Source: Nostoc sp. LEGE 06077
GTDB lineage: Bacteria > Cyanobacteriota > Cyanobacteriia > Cyanobacteriales > Nostocaceae
DNA: 64,000 nt
NCBI RefSeq assembly: GCF_015207705.1
Contig: NZ_JADEWI010000026.1
Coordinates: 20,107 to 84,106 of the forward strand
Reading direction: 5' to 3'
The translations under genes were made by a program, and so were the position numbers. Below the pieces are notes generated by a model, which was given only the letters and a program-made list of their open reading frames with translations, was not told the origin of the DNA and made no database searches. Below, in pieces: positions 17,941 through 27,332 of this stretch (position 1 is its first letter; every line of letters begins with the position of its first letter).

Positions 17941-19301
17941 TGTCTATTCAAGTTTCTCCTAGTGCTATTCCTAATTCGGATGCAGTCAGTTTGGGATCTT
18001 CTCTGTTGGATAGAGATGGTTATTTGACTGGGTTGTTAAATCAAGTAAGTGTAACTCAAGCAGATGGGTTAGCGGAGTTACGCCAACAAGCTGCAAATTG
18101 GGTGCGTCACTCAACTATCCCCACTACCCGCGAAGAAGAATGGCGGTTTACTGATTTGTCTGAGTTGCGGGGTGTGGAATTTCGCAAGGCGCAGCCAGTT
18201 AATCATGTAGCGGCGTTGAAGGTAACTTATCTAACTGATAATCGGTTGGTGTTTGTTAATGGTGTTTATGTGCCGGAGTTGTCTGCTGTTAATTTACCTG
18301 ATGGTATTGTAGTTGGTAATTTAGCTGGTTTAACAGTTGAAGGCGATCGCATCCGCAAATACCTCGCTCAAGCTGAGGGCGCGTTGGAAGTATTCACGGC
18401 TCTGAATACTGCTGGTTTAACGGATGCAGCAGTTGTCTGGGTGAGTAAAAATGTCGTGGTTGACACACCTATTCATCTGCTATTTATTTCGGGTGCTGGG
18501 GAGACAGCGACGATTTCTCAGCCGCGTTGTTTGGTTGTGGCGGAAACTGGTTCGCAGGTGACTTTAATAGAAGAGTTTACGAACCGCAGAGGCGCAGAGG
18601 GCGCGGAGGGTAAGAGTTACTTTACCAATGCGGTGACGGAGGTTTGGGTTAGTGAGAATGCGGCGGTAAATCATACTAGGGTGGAGAGAGAAGGCGCTGA
18701 GGCGTTTCATATTGGTAAAACTGCGGTTAACCAAGCTCGTTATAGTCGCTATACCTGTAATGCTTTTAGTTTAGGGGCAAAGTTATCGCGTCACAATTTA
18801 GAGATTTTGCAAACTGGTGAGCAAACAGAAACAACGCTCAACGGTTTGGCGATGATAGCCGGGAAGCAAGTCGCGGATACTCACAGTGCGATCGCTCTTA
18901 ATTATCCTTATGGTAAAAGTGAACAATTGCACAAATGTATTGTTGGCGATCGCGCTCATGCTGTGTTCAATGGTAAAGTATTTGTACCTAAACCAGCCCA
19001 GCTAACTGACGCAGCCCAGTTAAATCGCAATTTACTACTGTCCTCCAAGGCGCGAGTCGATACCAAGCCCCAATTAGAAATTACCGCCGATAACGTCAAA
19101 TGCGCTCACGGTGCAACTGTGAGTCAGTTAGAAGATGATGAAATCTTCTATTTGCAAAGCCGCGGAATTGATGAAAGTGCAGCGCGGAATTTATTAATTA
19201 ACGCCTTCGCCACCGAAATCATCAACAAAGTTCCTGTGGCTTCCCTGAGAGACATCTTGCTAAACACAGTCACTAGTTTTAAGTCTCTGACAAACGACTA
19301 A
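17940..19301 (+). CDS. sufD: SufD, Fe-S cluster assembly subunit
   Basis: 453 residues. The N-terminal helical part has TTREEEWRFTDLSELR, and the beta-helix core has YFTNAVTEVWV. The C-terminus has the conserved SKARVDTKPQLEITADNVKC and ATVSQLEDDEIFYLQSRG with the catalytically important histidine/acid region. The oddity is a segment at about residues 214-224 (NRRGAEGAEGK) encoded by a copy of the dispersed GCAGAGGCGCAGAGG repeat, lying between LIEEF and YFTNAV. The frame stays open, so the protein is probably functional with an altered loop. Confidence 0.95.
   Translation: MSIQVSPSAIPNSDAVSLGSSLLDRDGYLTGLLNQVSVTQADGLAELRQQAANWVRHSTIPTTREEEWRFTDLSELRGVEFRKAQPVNHVAALKVTYLTDNRLVFVNGVYVPELSAVNLPDGIVVGNLAGLTVEGDRIRKYLAQAEGALEVFTALNTAGLTDAAVVWVSKNVVVDTPIHLLFISGAGETATISQPRCLVVAETGSQVTLIEEFTNRRGAEGAEGKSYFTNAVTEVWVSENAAVNHTRVEREGAEAFHIGKTAVNQARYSRYTCNAFSLGAKLSRHNLEILQTGEQTETTLNGLAMIAGKQVADTHSAIALNYPYGKSEQLHKCIVGDRAHAVFNGKVFVPKPAQLTDAAQLNRNLLLSSKARVDTKPQLEITADNVKCAHGATVSQLEDDEIFYLQSRGIDESAARNLLINAFATEIINKVPVASLRDILLNTVTSFKSLTND
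18579..18612 (+). repeat. Dispersed GCAGAGGCGCAGAGG repeat inside sufD
   Basis: ACGAACCGCAGAGGCGCAGA followed by GGGCGCGGAGGGTA. The composition and unit (G-C-G-C-A-G-A-G) match the intergenic repeats at 17083, 54155 and 57035. Here it is read in frame within sufD. Confidence 0.75.
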
Positions 19302-19456
19302 AAAAGTCTGAATTCTGAAGTCTGAATTCTGAAAAAATTTGCAGCATGAACAATGAAAGCTGAAAATCCGAAGAGTAAAAACTTAAGGACAAAATTTATA
19401 TATTTCACACTTCATACTTCACACTTCACACTTCATACTTCACACTTCATACTTTT
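19302..19456. repeat. Heptamer tandem repeats in the sufD-sufS gap
   Basis: Two arrays lie here. GTCTGAATTCTGAA repeats at about 19308-19333. From about 19409 to 19452 there are six to seven heptamers alternating CTTCATA and CTTCACA. They separate sufS from sufD by 164 bp. The second unit recurs at 39721-39741, 39822-39845 and 41576-41591. Confidence 0.8.
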
Positions 19457-19465
19457 TCTTAACCA

Positions 19466-20728
19466 ATGACTTTTACAGCTACCAAAACCCTTGCAGATAA
19501 AGTCCGCGCTGACTTCCCGATATTACACCAGGAAGTCAACGGTAAACCCTTGGTTTATCTCGATAATGCGGCGACATCGCAAAAACCCTTGCTTGTCTTA
19601 AATGCCCTGCGGAATTATTACGAGCAATACAATGCTAATGTCCATCGTGGCGCTCATACTCTAAGTGCAAAAGCCACTGATGCTTATGAAGCAGCACGCG
19701 ATAAAATTGCCCAATTTATTAATGCTGCATCCCGTCAGGAAATTATTTACACCCGCAACGCCAGCGAAGCAATTAACTTAGTTGCTTATAGCTGGGGGAT
19801 GAACAATTTGCAGCAGGGTGATGAAATTATTCTGTCGGTGATGGAACACCACAGTAATATTGTGCCTTGGCAATTTGTGGCACAAAAAACAGGTGCAATT
19901 CTCAAATTCGTTGGCTTAACACCAGAAGAAACATTTGATTTAGAACAGTTTAAACAACTGATTTCTGAAAAAACAAAACTGGTGTCAATTGTTCATGTTT
20001 CTAACACCTTGGGTTGTATTAACCCAGTGAAAGAAATCGCTGATATTACTCACAGATACGGTGCGAAATTCTTAGTTGATGCTTGTCAAAGTGTGCCACA
20101 CATGAAAGTCGATGTTCAAGACATCGGCTGTGATTGGTTGGTGGCTTCGGGACATAAAATGTGCGCTCCCACTGGCATAGGCTTTTTATATGGCAAGCTG
20201 GAATTGTTAGAAGCAATGCCACCATTTTTTGGCGGTGGGGAAATGATTGCCGAGGTATATTTAGATCATTCTACCTATGCAGAATTGCCCCACAAATTTG
20301 AAGCTGGGACACCTGCAATTGGAGAAGCGATCGCCCTCGGTGCTGCGATAGACTATTTATCAAGTATAGGGATGGATAAAATTCATGCCTATGAAGCTGA
20401 GTTAACCGCTTATTTATTCCAACAATTAGAGAAAATTCCCCAAATTCGCATTTACGGCCCCAAGCCTAATGCTTATGGAGAAGGTAGAGCCGCTTTAGCT
20501 GCATTCACAGCCGGAGATGTCCACGCCAACGACTTATCTACATTATTAGATCAAGAAGGCGTTGCCATCCGTTCTGGACACCACTGTACTCAACCATTGC
20601 ACCGCTATTTAGATTTACCAGCAACCGCACGGGTAAGTTTATCTTTCTACAATACCCGTGCGGAAATTGACGTATTCATCAAAGCATTAAAGGAAACACT
20701 TGATTTCTTCGCTGGTATCTTCGGTTAA
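19466..20728 (+). CDS. sufS: SufS, group II cysteine desulfurase
   Basis: 420 residues. The N-terminal [11 protein letters not shown] motif, PLP-binding lysine in [11 protein letters not shown] (about K231) and active-site cysteine in [11 protein letters not shown] (about C374), with the short loop typical of SufS rather than IscS, are all present. It releases sulfur from cysteine as a persulfide for SufB, normally with SufE (not in this window). It is the last gene of the suf operon, although the 164-bp repeat-filled gap upstream may weaken coupling. Confidence 0.96.
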   Translation: MTFTATKTLADKVRADFPILHQEVNGKPLVYLDNAATSQKPLLVLNALRNYYEQYNANVHRGAHTLSAKATDAYEAARDKIAQFINAASRQEIIYTRNASEAINLVAYSWGMNNLQQGDEIILSVMEHHSNIVPWQFVAQKTGAILKFVGLTPEETFDLEQFKQLISEKTKLVSIVHVSNTLGCINPVKEIADITHRYGAKFLVDACQSVPHMKVDVQDIGCDWLVASGHKMCAPTGIGFLYGKLELLEAMPPFFGGGEMIAEVYLDHSTYAELPHKFEAGTPAIGEAIALGAAIDYLSSIGMDKIHAYEAELTAYLFQQLEKIPQIRIYGPKPNAYGEGRAALAAFTAGDVHANDLSTLLDQEGVAIRSGHHCTQPLHRYLDLPATARVSLSFYNTRAEIDVFIKALKETLDFFAGIFG

Positions 20729-20822
20729 TTTGAGTAAATATTACCAGAATAATTGTGTCAACGCTCAGTCTCATACACGGCTGATAATTGGCACACTTTT
20801 AGTTTGGGGAGAAATTCTGCTA

Positions 20823-21901
20823 TTAACTGTTGATGCTAACTGGAATTTCAATGATGAATTCTGCGCCATTACCAAGCTCAGACTTTACATCAATACTACC
20901 GTGATGTTTTTCAATAATTTGATAGCTAATTGCTAAACCTAGACCTGTACCTTTATTAACAGGTTTAGTGGTGAAAAATGGGTCAAATATTCTACTTTGG
21001 ATTTCTGAGTTAATTCCCGCACCATTATCTATAATTCTAACTTTGATTGTTTTTGAGTCAGTGCCTTCAGTTCTAATAATAATTTGCTTTTGAACGTCAG
21101 CATTTTTATTCTCTAATAAAGCATCTATGGCATTGTTAATAACATTGAGAAATACTTGATTTAATTCTGCTGGGTAACATTCTACCAGTGGTAGATTTGC
21201 ATATTCTTTAATTATTTCTATTTCTTGCTTCAGCCGATGATTTAATAGAAATAATGTGCTTTCAATTCCATCATGAATATTGACAGCTTTTTTATCAGCT
21301 TGATCCAACCGGGAAAAGTTTCTTAAAGATAGCACTATATCTTTAATTCTATCAGTGCCTACTCTCATGGATGAGAGGATTTTTTGAAAGTCATCGATGA
21401 TAAAGTCCAGATCAATATCACCAATTTCATTTTCTATGAATTTTTCCGCTTCAGGATACTCTTTCTGGTACATCTGTATTAACCTTAAAAGAGTGTGAAT
21501 ATGTTCATGGAGATAATTAAAATTACCATGAATAAAACTAATAGGATTATTTATTTCATGGGCTAATCCACCAACCATTCTACCCAAACTCGACATTTTT
21601 TCGGTTTGAATTAGTTGTTTTAACTTAGCATGACTTTTGATTTGCTTGGTGAGTTCAAAGCCGTTCATCCGTGGCATATCAATATCTGTAATTACTAAGT
21701 CATAATCACTACCGCGCACTGCGTTCCAACCATCCATCCCATTAACGGCGACATCAACTTGATAACTGTTATTCTCTAAAAGTTTGCGTTCCATTTCTCG
21801 GACGGTAATGGAATCATCGACCACTAAAATTCGCTTGTAAGTTTTGGTCAATGTTGGCTGCGTGGTCTGATTTATCTGACTAAGTTGTCCACTAGAAACA
21901 A
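20823..21901 (-). pseudogene. Chimeric 3' part of the Wsp-like CheA hybrid: half receiver domain fused to a histidine kinase
   Basis: The open frame starts inside the IS remnant (22025), but host coding resumes at about 21901 (SIVSSGQLSQ). A receiver domain begins at KRILVVDDS and has its phosphoacceptor aspartate in LVITDIDMPRMNG. It stops abruptly after IKSHAKLKQL, about 73 residues in, where about 120 are expected. The sequence then runs directly into a complete HisKA-HATPase unit: TEKMSSLGRMVGGLAHEINN with its phospho-histidine, N box NVINNAIDAL, G1 DNGAGI and G2 GTGLGL. The second half of the receiver (conserved Thr/Ser and Lys) is missing. The simplest reading is a deletion fusing a CheA-REC gene to a downstream sensor kinase. 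No start codon with a good ribosome site is evident. Confidence 0.75.
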
Positions 21902-22141
21902 TAGACCTCTTGCAAAAGTCCCATGAGCGTGGGAAAAGTAGCTGAGAGCTTTCTTGACATCTATGAGCTACGAAAAGGTAAAGAACCTCAAACCAGAAGA
22001 ATTCAAACGGCTGTGTGGTGTGCATCCGGAGACTTTTAGCCAGATGGCAGAGGTAGTGCGCTCGCGCTCAAAAATCAAGCTGAAAACAGGACGACCTGGG
22101 AAACTGAGCCTGGAAGACCAATTATTAGACCTCTTGCAAAA
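21902..22141 (+). mobile_element. Insertion sequence remnant with N-terminal transposase fragment, flanked by 16-bp direct repeats
   Basis: The identical 16-mer TAGACCTCTTGCAAAA stands at both 21902-21917 and 22126-22141. Between them a plus-strand frame starts at the ATG at 21963 and encodes about 55 residues (KPEEFKRLCGVHPETFSQM, then KTGRPGKLSLEDQLL), which resemble the N-terminal helix-turn-helix of IS5-like DDE transposases. The catalytic domain is absent. The element interrupts the CheA hybrid gene. Repeats in the same orientation suggest a nested or collapsed pair of insertions rather than one intact IS with inverted ends. Confidence 0.75.
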
Positions 22142-22730
22142 ATGACTCTGTAAATGACTCTAACCATTTGTTGGCAACTATCGTTTCTCCTGCTAATCCC
22201 ATCAAGCGATTGAGATTATCTGTACTAACTCGCACTGTGCGGTTTTGCGGATTAACTAATTCTTCTATTGGGGATGAAGGGGTGATTTCTGGCTGGAAAA
22301 TCTGGACTTGGGGAATAATTGCGGGGATAGTGACAGCAGTGGAAATATTAGCGATCGCATCCACGAGAGATTGAATCTGCGGATGATTACCTTGTTGCAA
22401 ATTGGGATTGTCGGCGATGTCTTGCAGCATATCTACTCCTTGCAACAACACATCAACGCAATCTGTGGTTAAATTAACTGTCCCTGCTTGCGCTGCACTA
22501 AAACAATCTTCCATGACATGGGCTAGAGTGACAGCTGGCTCAATGCGGACAATTCTCGCAGCGCCTTTAATACAATGGGCTGCCCGCATTAAGGCTGCTA
22601 ATTCTGATTGGGGTTCAGGGTTAGTTTCCAGCGCCAACAAATAGTTATTGAGTAGCACAACCTGAGTTTTGACTTCCATGTTGAATAAATCCAACAAAGA
22701 CAGCTGGCTAAGATCGGAGTCTTCGATCAT
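22125..22730 (-). pseudogene. 5' fragment of a WspE-like CheA hybrid kinase: Hpt domain and start of the dimerisation region
   Basis: Residues 1-110 are an Hpt domain with the phosphorylatable histidine at about 52 in RAAHCIKGAARIV. A linker leads to RTVRVSTDNLNRLMGLAGET, the start of the CheA dimerisation/kinase region, and the frame then ends in the IS remnant. The HATPase and CheW-like domains that should follow (about 400 residues) are absent from the window. The start overlaps the stop of the WspD-like gene by one base (TAATG), so it was the next gene of that operon. Confidence 0.85.
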
Positions 22731-23446
22731 TATTGCGCCTTCCTCGCCAAAGTAGTAAATAAGAGTTCATCATCCAAATAACTGACTGTGTGCGATATGT
22801 GGTGATTAGCAGGTTGCCAGGAAAATAACCCTTTCGTATAAGTTTGGGTTGATTGAGTCATCTTTCTCAAAGCATCACGCAATTCTCGACTATGAAATCG
22901 GTGGACACCATAGATTTCATCTACTGGAAATACCCAAGCGTTACCTGCCTTTTCAATGACTACCATTCCGGAATGCACTACTGGACTCAGCCCTTGTAGA
23001 GGAGTATCATCGCTAGATTCGATATTTAACAAGTGACTTAAGGAAACACACAATAGCAATTCACCACGAATATTAATTAATCCCCTTAAGACTTGGTTGT
23101 GACGATGGGGTAGGGTATGAATCACGCTAGGAGGAGTTGTCTCTTTTAAGACTTGAGCCGGAAGCGCCAGCCATTCTCGTTGCAAACGAAAAATCACCAC
23201 TGTCAAAGTTTCCGTTGTCCGCACAGCGTAGGTAGGCAAATGGGAATTTTTTTCAGATGAAGATTCTGCCAGTAATTGTGTCCACTCATGACGATATTTT
23301 TCTGGGGTTGGGCGTTCTAGTAAGTAGCGACCAGCCGCCGAATAAACTGGACAATTGCGACAATGAGCATAGGTAGATAATTGCGAACAAGTGCGATCGC
23401 CTTCAATCCCAATTACATTCCAACAACGTTCAACTTTAGTGGTCAT
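22730..23446 (-). CDS. WspD-like CheW adaptor with cysteine-containing N-terminal extension
   Basis: 238 residues. The N-terminal extension has CWNVIGIEGDRTC and HCRNCPVYSAAGRYLLER, the cysteine pattern I associate with WspD-type adaptors. The CheW domain (about 80-235) has VLRGLINIRGELLLCVSLSHLL and ends LDDELLFTTL. CheW proteins couple receptors to a CheA kinase. The partner kinase encoded directly downstream is broken, so the adaptor may be orphaned or serve another kinase. Confidence 0.85.
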   Translation of the reverse strand: MTTKVERCWNVIGIEGDRTCSQLSTYAHCRNCPVYSAAGRYLLERPTPEKYRHEWTQLLAESSSEKNSHLPTYAVRTTETLTVVIFRLQREWLALPAQVLKETTPPSVIHTLPHRHNQVLRGLINIRGELLLCVSLSHLLNIESSDDTPLQGLSPVVHSGMVVIEKAGNAWVFPVDEIYGVHRFHSRELRDALRKMTQSTQTYTKGLFSWQPANHHISHTVSYLDDELLFTTLARKAQ

Positions 23447-23539
23447 AAGTCAAGAGTCAATAGTTTACAGTCAATAGTTAGTTGTTAGCTCGTTATTCTC
23501 TCCCCGCCGCCGCTGCACCCCGGACTCCTTAACTCTTGA

Positions 23540-25210
23540 TTAAGCAGCTGCATCAACTGGGTTTAAGGATGAAAGATCATCGCTTTTGACTTTGAAGATA
23601 GAAACTTCTTGACGCAAACCACGGGAAACTTGATTAAGTTGAGCGATCGCCTGATTAATTTCCCGCAGAGAATCAGCAGTTTGCACTGAAGTACTACTCA
23701 ACTGCACCATTGCTTCACTAATTTGTTGCGCTCCTAATGACTGTATTTCCATCCCTTGATTTACAGATGCAAAATAGGGATTTAAGTCTTGTACTTGTTG
23801 GATAATTTGCCCAATCTGCATACTAATGCTGCTGACATCTGTCACACTCCGTCCAACTTCCGCGGCAAATTTGTCCATTTCCATTACCCCTGTTGATACA
23901 GAAGATTGCATCTGTTTGACCATCTGTTCAATATCCAGGGTGGCGACTGCGGTTTGATCTGCTAATCGGCGAATTTCTCTGGCAACTACGGCAAAGCCTA
24001 AGCCATATTCCCCGGCTTTTTCAGCTTCGATGGCAGCGTTTAACGATAACAAATTTGTTTGGTCGGCGACTTTCGTAATGGTCAGAACAATATTATTGAT
24101 GTTGTTGGCTTTTTCGCTAATAATTCCCAACCTAGATGCAATGGTATTTGTGGCTTGTGCCAACTGGCGCATACTATTTTCCATTCCCCTTAAATCTTTT
24201 TGGCTGATGTTGGCGGCGCTGGTTGTGGCTTGTGACATTGTGACCACTTGTTCCATTGTGTTCACTAGTTCTTTGGCTGTGCTGGCGATTTCTTTGGCTG
24301 TGGCTGTGACTTGATTGGTTGAAGCTACTTGTTCTGCTAGTGTTGCTTCTAATTGTTTCCCTGATGCTGCTATCTGTGTCGCTGAGGTTGTCACTTGAAT
24401 TCCTGATCCTTGCACTTGACGAATTAAGCTACTCAATTTCTGCGTCATTGTTTTGAGTGCTGTCATTAACTTGCCAATCTCATCATCGGCGGTGATTTCC
24501 ACATTACTCGTCAAATCTCCGGTAGAAACTCGGTCTGCTAAATGAAATGCAGTCTGTAAAGCACGAGCCAACTCCCGACTGGGAATGAGGATAATCCCTA
24601 AACAAACAGCAATTGTCACAATCACAATACAGAAAAAGTTTCCCCAATTAACCAAGACTACAAAGCTCTGAACTTGATTAGCTTGTTTTTTTTGTTCTGC
24701 TAAACTTTTGTCTTCCACTTCCAACATTTTATTCATTTTGACTCTGATTTCATCCATCAGTTTTTTGCCTTTATCTGAAAGAATCAGAGCTAATAATTCT
24801 TTTTCTTTACCAACTCGTTTCATGTTGATAGTTGTTTCCAACTCCATCATTTTGATTTGGCTCAAATTTTCAATTTCTCTCAGAGTTCTAATTTGAGATG
24901 AATTATCTAAAATTTTATTATTTATTTCTGAAAAAGTATCTTTTAATTTTATTTTTGCTACATTAAATGGTTCTAGATACCTTTCTTCCTTGGTAATTAT
25001 AAAACCCCGTTGACCAGTTTCCGCATCAATTAAAAATTTCTCCAGTTCTTTTAACTGAGCTTTAATGGCGTAAGTATTATTCACCCAAGTGTTAGAATCT
25101 ATTAAGGAATTGGTAGTTGAATTAGAAATATAGTTAGTAAAAGCTGTTAACGCAACGATAATTGCACATCCACCCATAACAAATTGATTAATTTTGATAG
25201 CTTGTGCCAT
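23540..25210 (-). CDS. Methyl-accepting chemotaxis protein with CHASE3-like sensor domain
   Basis: 556 residues. An N-terminal membrane helix (about 8-27), a periplasmic CHASE3-like helical sensor with LIDAETGQRGFIITKEERYL, a second membrane helix (about 182-206), a HAMP region and a full signalling domain follow in order. The hairpin tip reads [20 protein letters not shown]. The C-terminal half is nearly identical at the DNA level to the next receptor gene upstream. It lies between the WspD-like gene and the second receptor on one strand and probably fed the same kinase. Confidence 0.92.
   Translation of the reverse strand: MAQAIKINQFVMGGCAIIVALTAFTNYISNSTTNSLIDSNTWVNNTYAIKAQLKELEKFLIDAETGQRGFIITKEERYLEPFNVAKIKLKDTFSEINNKILDNSSQIRTLREIENLSQIKMMELETTINMKRVGKEKELLALILSDKGKKLMDEIRVKMNKMLEVEDKSLAEQKKQANQVQSFVVLVNWGNFFCIVIVTIAVCLGIILIPSRELARALQTAFHLADRVSTGDLTSNVEITADDEIGKLMTALKTMTQKLSSLIRQVQGSGIQVTTSATQIAASGKQLEATLAEQVASTNQVTATAKEIASTAKELVNTMEQVVTMSQATTSAANISQKDLRGMENSMRQLAQATNTIASRLGIISEKANNINNIVLTITKVADQTNLLSLNAAIEAEKAGEYGLGFAVVAREIRRLADQTAVATLDIEQMVKQMQSSVSTGVMEMDKFAAEVGRSVTDVSSISMQIGQIIQQVQDLNPYFASVNQGMEIQSLGAQQISEAMVQLSSTSVQTADSLREINQAIAQLNQVSRGLRQEVSIFKVKSDDLSSLNPVDAAA
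23587..24448. repeat. Long duplicated block, copy 1 (in MCP 1)
   Basis: About 862 bp, nearly identical to 25423-26280. I saw only scattered single-base differences by eye, plus 4 bp (TAAT) present here and absent from copy 2. It covers the signalling half of the receptor but not HAMP or the sensor. Confidence 0.9.
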
Positions 25211-25390
25211 ATTATTTTCCTAGTTTATTTTTGCTTTTATCAAAATAGCTATTAATTATGAATAGCTAAGAATAGTTTTTATCATTGGTAAAGTTGAATA
25301 TGTAACAAAAGCTGAAGCTAGGCGAATTAGCCATTAATAGCTTTTTTAGAGGAAGATTGACATCCGTATTTGAGGATAATTATATTGAAC

Positions 25391-27039
25391 TTACGATAAA
25401 GTCGGTTCCACAATATTGTTGTTGACTTTGAAGATAGAAACTTCTTGACGCAAACCACGGGAAACTTGATTAAGTTGAGCGATCGCCTGATTAATTTCCC
25501 GCAGAGAATCAGCAGTTTGCACTGAGGTAGTACTCAATTGCACCATTGCTTCACTAATTTGTTGCGCTCCGACTGTATTTCCATCCCTTGATTTACAGAT
25601 GCAAAACGTGGATTTAAGTCTTGTACTTGTTGGATAATTTGCCCAATCTGCGTACTAATGCTGCTGACATCTGTCACACTCCGTCCAACTTCCGCGGCAA
25701 ATTTGTCCATTTCCATTACCCCTGTCGATACAGAAGATTGCATCTGTTTAACCATCTGTTCAATATCCAGGGTGGCGACTGCGGTTTGATCTGCTAATCG
25801 GCGAATTTCTCTGGCGACTACGGCAAAGCCTAAGCCATATTCCCCGGCTTTTTCAGCTTCGATGGCAGCGTTTAACGATAACAAATTTGTTTGGTCGGCG
25901 ACTTTCGTAATGGTCAGAACAATATTATTGATGTTGTTGGCTTTTTCGCTAATAATTCCCAACCTAGATGCAATGGTATTTGTGGCTTGTGCCAACTGGC
26001 GCATACTATTTTCCATTCCCCTTAAATCTTTTTGGCTGATGTTGGCGGCGCTGGTTGTGGCTTGTGACATTGTGACCACTTGTTCCATTGTGTTCACTAG
26101 TTCTTTGGCTGTGCTGGCGATTTCTTTGGCTGTGGCTGTGACTTGATTGGTTGAAGCTACTTGTTCTGCTAGTGTTGCTTCTAATTGTTTCCCTGATGCT
26201 GCTATCTGTGTCGCTGAGGTTGTCACTTGAATTCCTGATCCTTGCACTTGGCGAATTAAGCTACTCAATTTCTGCGTCATCTTTTTAAAAGATTCCAAGA
26301 TTTGGCCAATTTCATCTTGATGATTAAATTCACTCTCAGCCAAAGATAAGGTTAAATCACCAGCAGAAATCTGATTGGCTACAGTTAAAGCCTTAGCTAC
26401 TCTGTTACCCAAAGACTGGGAAATTACTGACGTGGTAAAAACTGCGATCGCTACACTTGCAAGTGTGACCAACACTGCTAATAAGCTCATAAAATTGAGC
26501 ATTAATTTTGTACCTTCAATTCTTTGTCCCATAATTTCTTTTTGTCGATTGGCAAACTCCTCATTTATTTGGCGAAATTTATCGGACATATCTCTGGATT
26601 TTTCCAGATATTGATCAATTAATTGTTTATTTTTATCGAACCCTGGTGTTGTAATAGTAACTTTCACTAAACTATCAAAGTCCTCCAAGATATTTTGCAT
26701 TACTTGTAATCTTTGCATTTGTAATTTATCTTCAACAACATTAGATGTGCGATTAAAATTATCCTGGAAACCTTTGTGAAAAATCCTGTATCTTTCCAGT
26801 GCATCTTGGTGCTTTTGCGGATCAAATAAATATCGACGAATTGCCAGATTCATATTAGCTATACTTAAAGCCATATAATTTGTCCCAATAATGGCTTCGT
26901 TTGACCTGCCCACTTGTCTATAGATGATTCTTGTCTGATTGCTAGTGGCATATACTATGACACTAAAAATAAAAATTAAAATTGTGGGTATCGAGAATCC
27001 TAGTAAAATTTTATCTTTGAGCTTCCATTTATTTAGCAT
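25391..27039 (-). pseudogene. Second methyl-accepting chemotaxis protein, C-terminus lost to a 4-bp deletion
   Basis: The frame starting at 27039 encodes an N-terminal membrane helix, a periplasmic four-helix-bundle-like region, a second helix (about 178-205), HAMP and most of the signalling domain. It then shifts after GMEIQS and stops at 25534 (501 residues). Compared with copy 1, TAAT is missing at the 25570/25571 junction. Downstream bases in the shifted frame still encode the expected tail (ISEAMVQL, then LRQEVSIFKV) and end at a TAA at 25393-25391. The lost tail is the end of the descending helix, so the product may be partly functional; it is scored as frameshifted. Confidence 0.85.
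25423..26280. repeat. Long duplicated block, copy 2 (in MCP 2)
   Basis: About 858 bp, the counterpart of 23587-24448 shifted by 1836 bp at one end and 1832 bp at the other; the difference is the 4-bp deletion. Near identity extends to silent positions, which points to recent duplication or gene conversion. Confidence 0.9.
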
Positions 27040-27332
27040 TTTTATGTTTTATATTGAATTAGAAGAAAAATGCAAGCCTAAAACTATATTTTTCTAGCCA
27101 ATTAGTCCTGCTAGAATTATTTATATAATTCACAAGTTAATTAATAAAGTCTTTGAATGATTAACCTAAAAATAGTCAGAGACTAATATTAAAACTAGAA
27201 AAGCTTACAAATACTAAAATTCCCAAATTGAAGACCAAAGTAACAATTAATATATTTAAATTTTAGAAATATTATTAATTTACTTAAATAAGTGTAAATT
27301 TTGCTCAATTGACTAAGATGCTGTCTTCACTT

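Noticed and set aside
20700..20936. Plus-strand frame overlapping the end of sufS
   Set aside because: It starts inside sufS in another frame and runs into the antisense of the kinase; composition is not protein-like.
24030..24314. Identical plus-strand frames (94 codons) at 24030-24314 and 25862-26146
   Set aside because: They are antisense shadows of the duplicated receptor block; their identity is explained by the duplication.
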